Assembly (NCBI GenBank): GCA_014526335.1
Contig: JACTAT010000044.1
Location: 1-64,000, forward strand
Direction of reading: 5' to 3'
Length of the DNA stretch: 64,000 bases
From: Chrysaora quinquecirrha
Lineage: Eukaryota > Cnidaria > Scyphozoa > Semaeostomeae > Pelagiidae
A program made the position numbers and the translations under genes. The notes beneath the pieces were generated by a model. It was not told the origin of the DNA. It was given only the letters and a program-made list of their open reading frames with translations, and did no database searches. Shown here one piece after another: positions 33,330 through 44,599 of the stretch; positions within the stretch are counted from its first letter, which is position 1; every line of letters starts with the position of its first letter.

Positions 33330-34790
33330 CAAGATCTGCGAATGGGTCTTCTGATGTTAGTTCCATGGTCAAGGCCTCTTTTATTCCCGCCATTTCGAAT
33401 GCTTTTATGATTGTATAGGAGCTATTTCTAAGGTGATCATAAAGACCTAGCAGCCACCTGGCATGAATCGGTTTGATAATCTAAAACTTCAACAGCACAT
33501 TCACATCATAGACACTACTCCCACTATCGATTTGGTGGGTGACTTGTTGCATACCAGCATTCAAATTTACTCTTGAGAAACTCTTTGGCGTTACCATTGA
33601 CGTTTAGATCCAGAGGCTGAAAATAATCTGTCATATAATTAGGAACATGCAGGATCAAGCAATCATTTTCCTCGATTAACTTATGACTTGTTCCGTGACT
33701 TGGCCTTTAAAGACATCAAAATCAGCATGGCCTTTTGCTCTTCCAGTAACTCTAACTGAGCCTTTCTTTTCTTGAAGTAGAGGAAAACCACTCTTTCCAA
33801 ATGCTCGATTGTCTTTTCTTCGTTGCTCCAATGGTTTGCAGTACATGTGACATTCCAATCATCTGGAAACTCTACCCCTTTTGGAAGACAATGATCGGTG
33901 GTTCCTTGGTAAATCAGTTGCATTGGTAGAAACTGGCCTGACATGGTGATAGTGAAATTACCAGTTATTTGCTTTTTCTTTCCCTTGCCAACAATTGGAA
34001 CATTAGATGTGCCTTGTGTGTGATAGATTCACTTTCCTGTGCAAACATAGGGGAGAGGTGTTTGGTCAAAACTCACTATGAGATCTTCTGGAATTTCATG
34101 CCACGCTTGAAGTCCCTTTATTTTTCTTTGAAAATCTAACTTAGTTTCGTTAAGTAAAGCTGGAGCAATTGGAATCTTTGCAGTAGTGGCCATACGACTT
34201 GTCATTTTTTTACCAAGTTTTTCGAAACGATACAAAACTCGCCGTACCAATCAGTACTGAGGTCGATGTAACCACCATTTTCCAACAGCAATGAGCGATC
34301 GTTTGCGATAATGACACCTCTTGCAACAGCACAAATGACAGTTGCAGAAACAGGAGCCCCTCTCAATAAAAAATTTGCAACAGTTTCGATCACAGTTTCA
34401 TCAAATTTTCAGGTAACAATGTGGGTCGGTTTTTTTCTTTACAATTTCAGTCATATCACAATCCTCTGCTCTTTTAGATATTTTCAGTTTTGTGTAGGCC
34501 AATTTGAAGTCACTAACAGTTTGCCTTTTCAAGCCAGGATATTTCAAGCCAAGGACTCTAATAGCATATGCGTTTCCATGGTCAGCAGCATGTTTACCGA
34601 TCTTGGCTCTCTGAGTTGGTGTCTATACGCGATATTTGGATCGCGTTCCTTTATTTTCTTCAACCTTACATAATTTGTCGACTACACTATCTTTTTCTCT
34701 TTCGCTCAAAGTCTTTTTTTCTTCAGTAGATACAGTCTCACTTGGTTTGGTTGGTTAAAAGTACTTGAACAAAGCCATCGTTGCTTTTGA
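33330..34790 (-). pseudogene. pogo-like (DDE_1/CENP-B-type) transposase relic
   Basis: N-terminal text KTLSEREKDSVVDKLCKVEE, PTQRAKIGKHAADHGNAYAI (helix-turn-helix region), then VIANDRSLLLENGGYIDLST, PEDLIVSFDQTPLPYV (first catalytic Asp), FLPMQLIYQGTTDHCLPKGV, VTCTANHWSNEEKTIEHLER, DFDVFKGQV (second Asp) and MTDYFQPLDLNVN (third). At least four frame changes occur (near 34400, 34230, 34025 and 33720). Transposases of this family cut TA-flanked inverted ends, which agrees with the repeats at 32950 and 43004. Confidence 0.7.
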
Positions 34791-35660
34791 CCACACTTTA
34801 TGCTTTCATCTACCCTTCTCTTTCAATCTAAATTTCTCGTCTTCCATCCACGTGTCACACTAATGTTTTCAGGGGGTTATATTATAATTTATCAGCAGAT
34901 ATTCATTCGTACAATTTCAACAACATTTAATATCTTTATACATCTGTAGATAGATAGAAAAATTTAAGCTCAACCCCCGTTTTTTCATGTTTGAAAAAAT
35001 GAAGGCATAGATGAAAAAAGAAAATTGTCTAGATCTGGGTTGCCACTCTGTGCTGACTAGTTTCCCTTCCCCTACAATGTACAACGCTTGCGGAAACACC
35101 CTACTTTCTGCTAAGGAGAATTTCCATATTTCCCCTACGTTCCTGTACAATAATCCCTACAAAATTCCTCCTACGAGATCCCGGTTACCCGCTACAATTT
35201 TTTTTATAAATTCTTAAGTTGTTTAAAATTTACTTCAATAAAAGGCGTCTAATTAAAAGGGTGTGGTAACCGAAATGCTGGAATCTTTGTGATAATTACC
35301 CACAAGATCTGGAACAAATGACGAGTGAAACCATCATAGTTTTTTGTGAGTCTCAGCCCTGAAGCAGCCCTGTATGCCAGGGCAAAATATTGGCAATTTT
35401 AGGTTATAGTTTTGTTTTTTTTGTCTTTTTCTGCTTGTGCCATTTTGTGTCATTTCTGTTCCCATTTTTTTGCTTGATGCCCTGTTTCCCCGACCCCTAC
35501 GAGTTTCAGCCCTGAGACAGATTTATATGAAAAGTCAAACAAAACAAAAGGAAACAAAAAATAACTTCAGAGAGGTCATCCAAAGGTCAGCAAATTTTTG
35601 CTTTTAATTTCTCTTATTCTCTCGCACGCTAAAAGAACATTACAATTTCTAAACTTAGTT
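34791..35660. other. Spacer, CTACAA-rich in part
   Basis: Positions 35050-35200 are rich in CCTAC and CTACAA motifs, vaguely like 19720-19800 in reverse. I see no coding feature. A possible start of the HIRAN-like frame follows at about 35670. Confidence 0.35.
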
Positions 35661-35669
35661 ACGGATAAC

Positions 35670-35861
35670 ATGGAGTCTGTGTTTAAGACAAACATTGCAA
35701 GCAGAGGGTGGCATTTTTACGGAAAAACTACGTGGAAAAGTCCAAAAAAGGAACAACGATTGCATGCAGAGCAAGAAAAAAGACAAGGTGGCATTGATGC
35801 ACGACCCTTTTGCAGGGGCATGGAAAATGAAAAGCACAGATAAGCTGACTGCTGAGACTGT
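35670..35861 (+). pseudogene. HIRAN-like frame, left part
   Basis: Begins MESVFKTNIASRGWHFYGKT, then, after frame changes near 35750, DKVALMHDPFAGAWKMKSTD and KLTAETV. It stops exactly at the TGT target site (35859-35861). In abundant cnidarian proteins, a similar W-x-x-x...E-x-D-x-x-A-V-A-V block is followed by G-H-I-P-x-x-I-S-R, as is the case here across the insertion. HIRAN domains bind 3' DNA ends in other proteins. The role here is unknown. Confidence 0.45.
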
Positions 35862-36157
35862 TAGACAGGGAATTTCTCTGAGCAATCTAGCAAGCTGGGT
35901 AACCGAAATTTTTGAAGTGGTTCCTATCTCTATGATGTCTGAGGGTCAATTTAAGCATTTGGCACATTCTGAAAAATCAATGGTTGTCACGTGACCGACC
36001 ACGTGGTCACATCACGGTCATAAATATTTTTTTTCTTTATTTTCCAAAGATTAATACATCATTCGAAAGAGCGTGAAGAGCTGAGTAAATAATTATAAAG
36101 CACTTGAGCTCTCAGACTTACCTATTAGCAGTTAGAGCCATTTTAATGTCGCAGAGT
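35862..36157 (+). repeat. Left terminal inverted repeat of the Academ-like element
   Basis: Includes a 12-bp perfect palindrome GACCACGTGGTC at 35997-36008, a possible protein-binding site, and ends at CGCAGAGT (36157). An open frame through its outer half also exists in the other copy but has no gene support. Confidence 0.9.
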
Positions 36158-36526
36158 AGGTCACGCAAAAAATTTTCAGAAAGAAGTTTGTAGTTTCTTA
36201 ATGTCTTAAAATTGCGCATTCTGTGAATTCAGCGCGTTTACTTTCAAGAAAGGCTTTCAAGAGGCCCGGAAGTGTTATTAATCCAGATTATTGAAAAAGG
36301 ATAATAGGTGCAAACACCAATTTCCTGTGCTCTATCATATGTTTCAAAGAACGAGGTGCGAGTTTATTTCAGTTAAAACAATACCACACAAGACGCTTTG
36401 TGTGAAGTCGTGAATGTGAAATATTGAAGATAGGCCGACTCTCTCTCACAGCAAACACGTACGAGGTTTTACCTGATTAAAGAAAAGACAGCCAGATGTT
36501 CAAAGTTTACGGGTAACCTGCGTGAC
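36158..36526 (+). promoter_or_regulatory. 5' leader of the Academ-like transposase gene
   Basis: 369 bp between the left inverted repeat and the ATG. The terminal repeat and this leader must hold any promoter. No clear TATA box at a convincing distance was found. No competing open frame. Confidence 0.35.
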
Positions 36527-39500
36527 ATGGCTCAGTCTAAAGCATTTTTAAGTCCTTACACTGCTGAAAAGGACAAGCACTGTTTTATTTGTTGCAACGA
36601 GATTAAAGGAAGCGAAAAGCCCCAACGAATCGGAGAGAAAGGATATGAAGGGTTTAAGATATCTGCTGAAGAATGGTCACAGATTGACATTCCTGTTCAT
36701 GATGTAAAGCATCGTTTCACAGAGGTTTATGGAAGACTTGAATGTCGTGAAAGTGACAACAGAGAAATAAACGTGCATGCTAATTGTAGAGTGCATTTTC
36801 GAAACAACGTGGAAAGATATAAGAAAAACTACGGCCTCAAGGACAAAACAGTTGATGAGAGTCATGAACATGAAACTGAAGCTACAGTAGAATCTCCGAA
36901 AAAGAAAGCATTGAGGTCTCAAACTGACTCGCTCTCTTCAAAGTATATTTGTTTTATCTGTAATTTAAAGCGTGACATTGACAATAACTCGTATAATGAA
37001 GGGGGGCTGACAAGATGCGCCACACAGCTTACAGCTGACAAACTGATGAATAGGATGGAATTGTTTTTAAAAACGAAGTCTTCTCGTTTTTATTCTGCAG
37101 CCAAACGTCTTAACATTTTGCTTAGTGGGCAGTCTCATGATATCTTCGCAGTGGATATTTACTACCACCAGTCTTGCTATATCAAATATGCATTAAAGCC
37201 GGCAACACAAGAGGAGGTTACTCAGGACAACAAGAAAATCGAAGAAGAAGTATTAGAAGCATTTCTATATAAGGTGAAGACACAAATAATCCGAGACAAA
37301 AACGCATTTCTCTTGAATGAGCTTTTGTTGGATGTTAAAATATTTAGTGAAGAACATGGCCTTGAAACTCCTGCACTTAGTGATACACGATCACTAAAAC
37401 GTTTTTTGGTCGCAAAATTAAAAGATGATGTCGTTTTTTACCCTTCTGGGAAGTTTGTCATTGTACACTCACCAGAGATAAACCCCTGTGAATATTCATT
37501 GGCTACACTACGAGGTAGTGGGTTACGTGATGAAGACATATCGAAATCGTTTGGGAGAATGATTAGAAGGAAACTTAATGCAAAAAAGAAGGCAGAAATG
37601 GAGTTGCCTCTTTCACCAGAGGAGTTTCTCTCGATGCTCGACGAAGGACCACTCCCAGAAATCTATAACGCGATATACTATTCGCTGCACGACAATGGAA
37701 AAAAGAATGAGTATGGGTATGTTATTACATCACGAGTAAAAGCTACTAAAATTTGGTCATTGGCGAGCGACTGGGAGACATTGATGACAGGCTCTCCGTC
37801 TCCAAAACAAGCAATAATGGGTCTAGTACTCCATCGGATAACAGGTAAGAATACGTGATATTTTACATATTATTACGTGGCATCCTATAACATTACAACA
37901 GATTTGTCATCAGCCTAGAAATCCTGCCTTTTCTCTGAACCATTAGTCAAATAGAAATCGATCCACTGAAATTTAGTATCGCAGTTGGCTGGTCTTACTT
38001 TAGACTCCAATAGGAGGGTGCTGACGTCACTGCTAATGGGAAAACCTGCTGTTACAGAATTCCCGCCAAGTGAAACAAGAGGTGTAGTTTGAGACGGACC
38101 ATGAAAAACGAATTTATTTGGCCCAAAGATTGAGAGTCCATTGTATGCTAAACGTTATTAAAGCTTGGTTGTTTAAACAATACTACCATGATATACTAAA
38201 CATGCATTTTCCTCTTTAAACAGGAAATAAGGAAGCTGTAAACGCCCTTCATAAATGCAACCATGTGATGTCCTATCACAACATCAGAATGCAAAACCAA
38301 GCATGGGCACGCATGATATCAGCTCAGAAAACATCTACGCCAACACTCCGAAAAGGTATCGTTACCCACAGTACAATAGATAATAATGACGGGAGACAAG
38401 AGACCTGGACAGGGTTGGGAACAACACATGATACCAACAAGACTATATTTCAACTTGCGACCCCAGAAGAGCAGAAATACATACCTGTAATCGGTACGTT
38501 GGAGCGTCCACTTGATCTAGCAGAGCCACAAAGCCAGCCCCTTGAGCCTTCAAACTACCACCCTGGAAAGCGTGTAGAACCGCCCTTGTTTCCTTCCCAT
38601 GTCGATCAGAAGAGAAGAGACATTCTAGATTCGTGCCTTGATAGAGATATAGCTTGGTCAATGGCTGGGGCCATCAAGAGTGACGACGAAGAGCTTCCAC
38701 TTCTTGGTTCGTGGACTCCGTTCAATAAGATGATTACGGATCACGTGACAACTGCTTGCATTCAAGAATTTCTTCCAGTAACCCCGCACCCACCAGAGTA
38801 TCCAGTGTGCAAAGATTATTTAGATTTTCTTCTCGAAGTTGTGCAAGAGCTGGAAATTCCTCATATCTTTGTGCATTCAGACGAAATGGTTTACTCGAAG
38901 CTATGCGACATCCTATGGAAAAATCCTCAGATCTACAAAGCCGTAATTTTGCTAATGGGAGGTTTTCACCAACTCCGGGTGATGCAACGTCTATTGTACA
39001 AGCGATACAGCTGTAGAGGATTGAAAGATTGGTTTATAGACGCAGGAATCATTGCATCTGGATCAATTGACCAGGCGTTGGAGGGAAGACATTACTATCG
39101 TTCCATGCGCCTTCACAAAGAATGCTTCGATGCACTTGTACAGTTCAGATTCGAATCTCTGACAGGTAGTGTAAAGTCTCTGTTCATGTCTATTAAATTG
39201 TTTTAAAGTCCCACTAAGCTGGGAAAATCGAATCTAACTTTATCGCTTAGGTTGAAAGTATTCCAAAAGTAACTTATTTTGTGTTTGTTCTTCAAAAAAC
39301 AGCTTAGTCTTTTTCACTAAAACACGGACCTGGAACAAGTTTAACATTCGAGTTTTTCTCTTCAATGCCTGTTTATTTTTTCTGTTTAGTGGGACCTGGA
39401 ACAATTGGTACTCTTGTTAACGCTTTAGCATATCACTCTATGCCTGATCTGAATATGGTAAGTTAATACGTCTGAATTAAGCATATCGATTCATTTGTTT

Positions 39501-42012
39501 TTTTATTTCTTCAGTTGACCATTCTGGTACTGACTTGGATCTGTGTTTGTCAGCATTAAAAGACCTAAGAAAGAGCCCGTCTGCAGAATCTCTAAACAAG
39601 CTTATGATTTTGCCACAGTTCTGCACACTCAAGCAACATATTCTGGAGCACGAGAAGGGGAGCGACGGAGAATTGACGGTTTCGTATTTAAGAGATGTTT
39701 CAGCAATGTTGGCATTGGTATCTGCAGTTCGGGAATGCGATATCGATAGGCATCTTGAAGCGGAGCGTGAAATGGTTTCACTCGCATTTGCATTCGACCA
39801 TCAAAACTATGCCCGTTATTGCAGTTATCAACATGTGTATCTTCAAGACCTGAAGGGGAAGCTTGATCCAGCCTATCACGATCTGAAAAGTCGAGGTCAT
39901 GGTGGAAGTATCAGTGGTGGCTCATTTTCCACAATACACGGGGATCTTATAACTGAGCTTTTCAATAAAGAAACCAAAGGAACTGCCGGTCCGTTTCGGG
40001 CTGGCTTCAGTACTGATATTGAGGCTAAAAATACTTGGGTGCAAACAATCCATATACACAGTATGCTTAGAATTGCTTTAAGAAATCAGCTAAGCATCAA
40101 AACATCCGGAAAACATAAAGAAGCTACAAAAAGTGGAAAAAAACTACACGAAGAACATGTCTCAAACTTGAAGAAGACCTTAAAAGGCTATGGTGTAGAT
40201 CCATTCTCGTGTGACCCACCAAAGTGCTTTTCCACGGGTATAGAAATTGATCGTTTGGTCGTGACGGATATGCTCAAGGCATCAGAAACTGGCAACGAGG
40301 CCTTTCTCACATTTGTTTCAGAGAGGCTGATTGCTGGCTCAAAGAGTTTCTTTGAACCAATAAAGAGATTAAAATTGAACACGGGAATCGTCGCAAAGAA
40401 GAAAACTATCAAGGCAATATCTGTTCTGAAAGAAGACTGCCAAGCATTCGGACTCATTGTATCGAAGTCTTTGAGCTTGGAAGAAGCTTTCCGTTTCCCG
40501 ATCACAACCTTCCCGTTGTCCATTGCAACTCCAGAAGGAAATCTACGTCAATCAGATAAGGCTTCATTCAGGAATTTCCTGATAGTGCAGTCAAAGTGCT
40601 CTACGAACAACGTTCCACTGCATGCAGCTTGGTTCATTGATGGTATGGCCGCAGTTAGGTCCTTAAAATCAAAGGCAACATATAGAGAATGGATCAAAAA
40701 CCTTTTGAAATTTTTGCAGCCACCAGATGAATTGAAGCCGTGTTTGGTTGGGATGATTAACGATACATATCAGCAGAAAAGTGTAAAAGCTGGCACGAGA
40801 AGATATCGCGGGGAAGCCGGCCTTGCATCTAAGCTCGAAGGCTTTGAGCAACATATGCCGAAAGGATTAAAGTGGAACGAATTTTTAAAGAACCAAGGCA
40901 ACAAGACAGAACTTATTAAGTTAATCACAGAATACATCATCACAGAGGAGGCAAGATCGAAACTAACGCAACCATTCATCGTTACGAATGGCTGCGAAAC
41001 TCTCAAAGTGCAGCACGATGGATTTGAGCTCATGTACAGGTGTAACCACGAAGAAGCCGACACTCGGTTGGCTTTGCATGCATCTCTTGAAGAAAGTGAT
41101 GTAATAATTGTCTCCAAAGATACGGATGTCTTAGTTCTGCTTGTATGGACTTACTCAATGTGCTCTCCAGGAAAGAAATGGCTTTTTAAATACGACCAAG
41201 ATAAATACGCAGACATAGGTGTAATTTGCGAATTCTTAGGGCCTGATATTTGTCAAGCGCTACCTGCAATGCACGCAATGACTGGATGCGACACCACATC
41301 TTACTTTTTCAAGACTGGGAAGGTAAAAGTCTTTAAAAAACTTTTAAACGATCCAGCAAAATGCAAACTTTTGCAAAACTTGGGACGGGATTCAGATCTA
41401 AAGTCAGATGACATCGAAGACTTGAAAGAATTTATCAGGACTGTTATATATAATGGTAAAGATAGTGAAACATACGTAGAAACAAGAATTCGCCTTTATA
41501 AGGAAATGAAGTCAAAGTCTTCCCTGTCCGTCTCACCTGACCCTGATTCCGCTGAACAGGCGATCAGGCGTGCCAACTATCAAGTTTTTCACTGGGTGAG
41601 ATGTCATGAAATCAACATTGAACATATAATTTTCGAAAACAACGGATGGAAATGGGATGATGAATTGTGCTGTGTAACACCTGTGTGGTTTACTGGAGAC
41701 CAGTTGCCACCATCACTGAATAAGGCAAAAAAACGCAAAAAGAAGACAGTCGAAGAGGATGATGAAGATGGTGATGTGGAGATGACTAGTGACACTGACG
41801 ACGATATGCCTATGCTTAAACGAAAATCGAAGACCAAATTGCAAAGTAAGAACCGTTTGCCCGAGCCAGAGACCATATACGATGGAGATACAGAAATGAG
41901 CACGAGAGAAGCAATAGATACTACCGATGTTTCAGATCTTGATGCAAATAGTGAGTGGGAAGTATCCGATTTTTCTTCGAGCGAGGAATCGATGGATGAA
42001 TGGCTGCCTTAA
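36527..42012 (+). CDS. Academ-like transposase, three exons, 1,585 residues
   Basis: Exons are 36527-37844, 38224-39165 and 39515-42012 (stop included). Both introns have GT-AG ends, both junctions are phase 1, and the 4,758 nt give 1,586 codons without a stop. N-terminus: two Cys/His clusters (C19, C22 with H84, C87; C142, C145 with H214, C217), likely zinc-binding. Residues about 750-1060 are helical and Lys-rich. C-terminal third: a PIN/XPG-like nuclease pattern, with FIDG (D1129), INDTY (D1170), HEEADTR (E1267, D1269), KDTDVLVLL (D1289, D1291) and TGCDTT (D1346), the acidic residues that bind metal in that fold. The tail has a basic KKRKKK stretch (possible nuclear signal) and acidic runs. 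The gene likely cuts the element's ends. Start: first ATG of the open frame. Alternative: a domesticated gene, but the terminal repeats and target duplication argue for a TE. Confidence 0.85.
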
Positions 42013-42188
42013 TCATTGATGAAACTATCGTGACTATAGACTTTAGATTATTTTTCTTGTTAAATAGATGAATTTAATGTATTGACTTTCAAAAGTGCTT
42101 GTGGCAGCAGCTTACAGAGCAACTTTAGACATGTAATAATTTCGAGAGAAACAACTGCGACCTTTTTCCTGACAACAATTTTTGGTCA

Positions 42189-42484
42189 ACTCTGCGACAT
42201 TAAAATGGCTCTAACTGCTAATAGGTAAGTCTGAGAGCTCAAGTGCTTTATAATTATTTACTCAGCTCTTCACGCTCTTTCGAATGATGTATTAATCTTT
42301 GGAAAATAACGAAAAAAAATATTTATGACCGTGATGTGACCACGTGGTCGGTCACATGACAACCATTGTTTTTTCAGAATGTGCCAAATGCTTAAAATGA
42401 TCCTCAGACATCATAGAGATAGGAACCACTTCAAAAAATTCGGTTACCCAGTTTGCTAGATTGCTCAGAGAAATTCCCTGTCTA
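42189..42484 (-). repeat. Right terminal inverted repeat of the Academ-like element
   Basis: Reverse complement of 35862-36157 at about 97-98 percent by eye count. The same palindrome lies at 42338-42349. Confidence 0.9.
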
Positions 42485-42487
42485 TGT

Positions 42488-42871
42488 TGGAAACATCCCA
42501 AAAGAATTGTCAAGGGCTGCCTTTTTTTTCCTAAAGAGACGAGGGAAGATCTCCCTAGGATTGTATTTGAAGAAAAATGTTGACCTTCCCCGATACCAAA
42601 AGGAGGATTAGAAATTATGCTTGAAGTCAAATTGAAGATTGAAGATGACAAGAGAAAGATTCTCGAACGCTTTCAGAACATAATTGAAAGTAATTACGAG
42701 AACAATACCACAAGCAAGCGCCCAATTTATGACCAGGCACAGGCAGTTTTGAACCTGCAAGCAGAGAATTTTGGAGCAGCTCCGGAAGCTTTTAAGTCAG
42801 GTGAAGAGGGTGAAGAAGAAGAGGATCATCTAATTGATGACGGAGACGATGAATTTATGTGTCTTGATTAA
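42488..42871 (+). pseudogene. HIRAN-like frame, right part
   Basis: Picks up directly after the target duplication with GNIPKELSRAAFFFLKRRGK, then in a second frame PIPKGGLEIMLEVKLKIEDD and an acidic C-terminus ending at TAA 42869-42871. A shift near 42590 is present. In the family, P-R-x-I-S-R...F-x-x-R-G-G...G-G-L-E-I-P is conserved, and this copy keeps most of it. Confidence 0.5.
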
Positions 42872-43099
42872 AACAATTAATTTCGTGATATTTAAAGCTT
42901 GTAAACGAAATTAGAAAAAAAAACTTTCCCAAGATTTTTGGCGTTACAAACTTTCGGACACTTCTTTGTCCGAAAGTTTGTCGTGCCAAAACTTTTTGGG
43001 ATTAATGTAATTTTGTGTTGGCAATACTGCTAGGTTTGGGATTGTCGCATGTAGGACACTCAAAAACAGGAAAACCTCAAAGATGAACTGGACATCCTG

Positions 43100-44035
43100 A
43101 ACTGTGTGCTTGTGTCTCTGGCTGAGCCTCTGCTCTGATTTCGTCTGCATCTGTTTCAGTGCTTTCTGGCAACTGGATATCCTCTTCGTGTTCTCGATTG
43201 CTTACTTGTATGGTTCTTAGCAGCTACAAATGGAAAGATTTCATTTAGGTTTAGAAAGTAAAGTATTACGAGTATGTATTACGAGTTATGTATTACGAGT
43301 TATGTATTACGAGTTTCATTTGTAATGGTGTTATTCATTTACTTCTAATAATTACCATAGAATATCACAGTATTTTTTGTAGCCTATTATCGTGAAATTA
43401 GAACCTTCCCAGATAAGGACATGACCCTCAAACCAAGATGTGAAAACGGAAAGGTTAGCATTTCTCTGTCTTATCAACATGGGTTTTGATAAAAGCAATG
43501 ATATTTTGATAAAGAAAATCATTCTCACTGCTCTTCTTTCTCTCGTTGAGGTTGCCGTTCCAGCTGAAGTGCTCTCCGATTCTTGATTTCTTGTTTGTGG
43601 ATTGAAAACAGTCAGTAATGCATCTTTTTTTAAAAAGTGCCTCATGTTTGAACTGTCGAAGCCAGGAAGGTCTAGAGCGAACAGTTTCTCGTACGATTCA
43701 GGTGTTAAATGGTCAGAACACAAATAAGAACCAACTGAGTATGTTTCGGGATTGAAATTCACGTGATACCTCCAAACAAAGCGGGTCAATTGCCTCCGTA
43801 AATTCTTGCCTTTTCTGGGAAACATGTGCATGCTTATGCCTGGTGTCATACTACTATTTGTACAGCTGATACCTTTACGTAATCCTGCCACACAGAATTG
43901 ACCTCCTCGTTTCGCCTTTTTACTTTTCGGTACACATGATTCTTGGTCTGGACTGCCATTAGGACTTCCATAGGATTGTGATGAATTTTGAGGGTCCATT
44001 TCGCTACTCAGTTTAGTGTGTGATTCTGTTTTCAT
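43100..44035 (-). pseudogene. THAP-domain gene fragment, two exons
   Basis: Exon 1 runs from ATG 44035 to about 43548 and encodes a THAP zinc finger: FCVAGLRKGISCTNSS (C2 pair), GISMHMFPRKGK, RFVWRYHVNF, YLCSDHLTPESY (C and H) and FLKKDALLTVF. It ends at a GTGAGA donor. Exon 2 starts after TTTGTAG near 43227 with LRTIQVSNREHEEDIQLPES and an acidic stretch. It is lost near 43010 at the inverted repeat. The Kolobok/THAP-like relic at 30660-32705 lies on the same strand beyond the composite element and lacks exactly this N-terminus, so both may be one gene split by the insertion. Confidence 0.65.
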
Positions 44036-44599
44036 GAAAAACTGATCTGTCCTCTTCTGTGGACTATGAAAACTGATATTTAATTAGCGTCATTTATTAC
44101 CCATGGAACATTTGGAATTTCCTTTCAAGTTTTCAATATTGAAAAGCCCCCAAAATCTTTTAAAATGACACATTAACAAACAGGTCAAAGAAACTGGTCT
44201 TTATCTTCATGTATTCCAACTTATTATGACATGTTTCTGTATTACGAAATTTCCTGACAAATTTCCTATGAAATTTCCTTCACACATTGAAACTTTTTGA
44301 TACAAATCAACCATAGAGTCGTTTACGATAGTGTAATTACTAACTCAAAACGTGCAAACTGTATTGAAACTAAACAAAGCTAACTCATTGTGTCCAATTT
44401 CTGACGTCACAGACTTTTGGTGCCAGCAATCTGACCACATTCAAATTTTGCCTCTGACGGTCACAGAAAATGGCATTTAAAATCAACATAACTCAAAAAC
44501 TAAAGAAGCTATTAAAAAACGGTAAAAAAGTTTTGAATTCAGCCAAAAAAAGTCAATTATATGAGAAAATATCATTTTTTATGTCATTTCCTCTTTAAA
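44036..44599. other. No feature seen
   Basis: AT-rich sequence upstream of the THAP exon, likely its 5' flank. Confidence 0.35.

Larger units (their letters stand above)
35862..42484 (+). mobile_element. Academ-like DNA transposon, 6,623 bp, structurally complete
   Basis: Terminal inverted repeats of 296 bp start TAGACAGGGAATTTCTCTGA and differ at about seven positions by eye. TGT precedes the left end (35859-35861) and follows the right end (42485-42487). The flanking frame reads through when the element and one TGT are removed (AETV then GNIPKELSR). The interior holds one three-exon gene with no stop or frameshift. A 3-bp duplication, long repeats, and a large protein with zinc-finger-like and XPG/PIN-like parts fit what I recall of the Academ superfamily. 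The family label is tentative; the boundaries are well supported. Confidence 0.85.
32950..43004. mobile_element. Composite bounded by inverted ATCCC..AAAGTTTTGGC repeats; proposed pogo-like transposon with nested Academ-like element
   Basis: At 32948 the plus strand reads ATTAATCCCCCAAAGTTTTG, and at 43005 the minus strand reads TTAATCCCAAAAAGTTTTGG. The repeats continue inward with lower similarity for about 70 bp (both reach TTCGG). Both are flanked by TTAA, which allows a TA or TTAA target duplication. Inside are a pogo-like transposase relic (minus) and a HIRAN-like frame (plus), plus the 6.6-kb element. Without that element the unit is about 3.4 kb. That the two repeat ends belong to one element is an inference. 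Confidence 0.45.

Noticed and set aside
35695..35994. Open frame across the left junction and terminal repeat (GISLSNLASWVTEIFEVVP)
   Set aside because: It crosses the transposon boundary. The same peptide arises from the right repeat on the other strand, with non-silent differences.
39390..39457. Possible extra 68-bp exon in the Academ-like gene
   Set aside because: Its borders fit AG/GT, but including it breaks the frame, whereas joining 39165 to 39515 keeps it.
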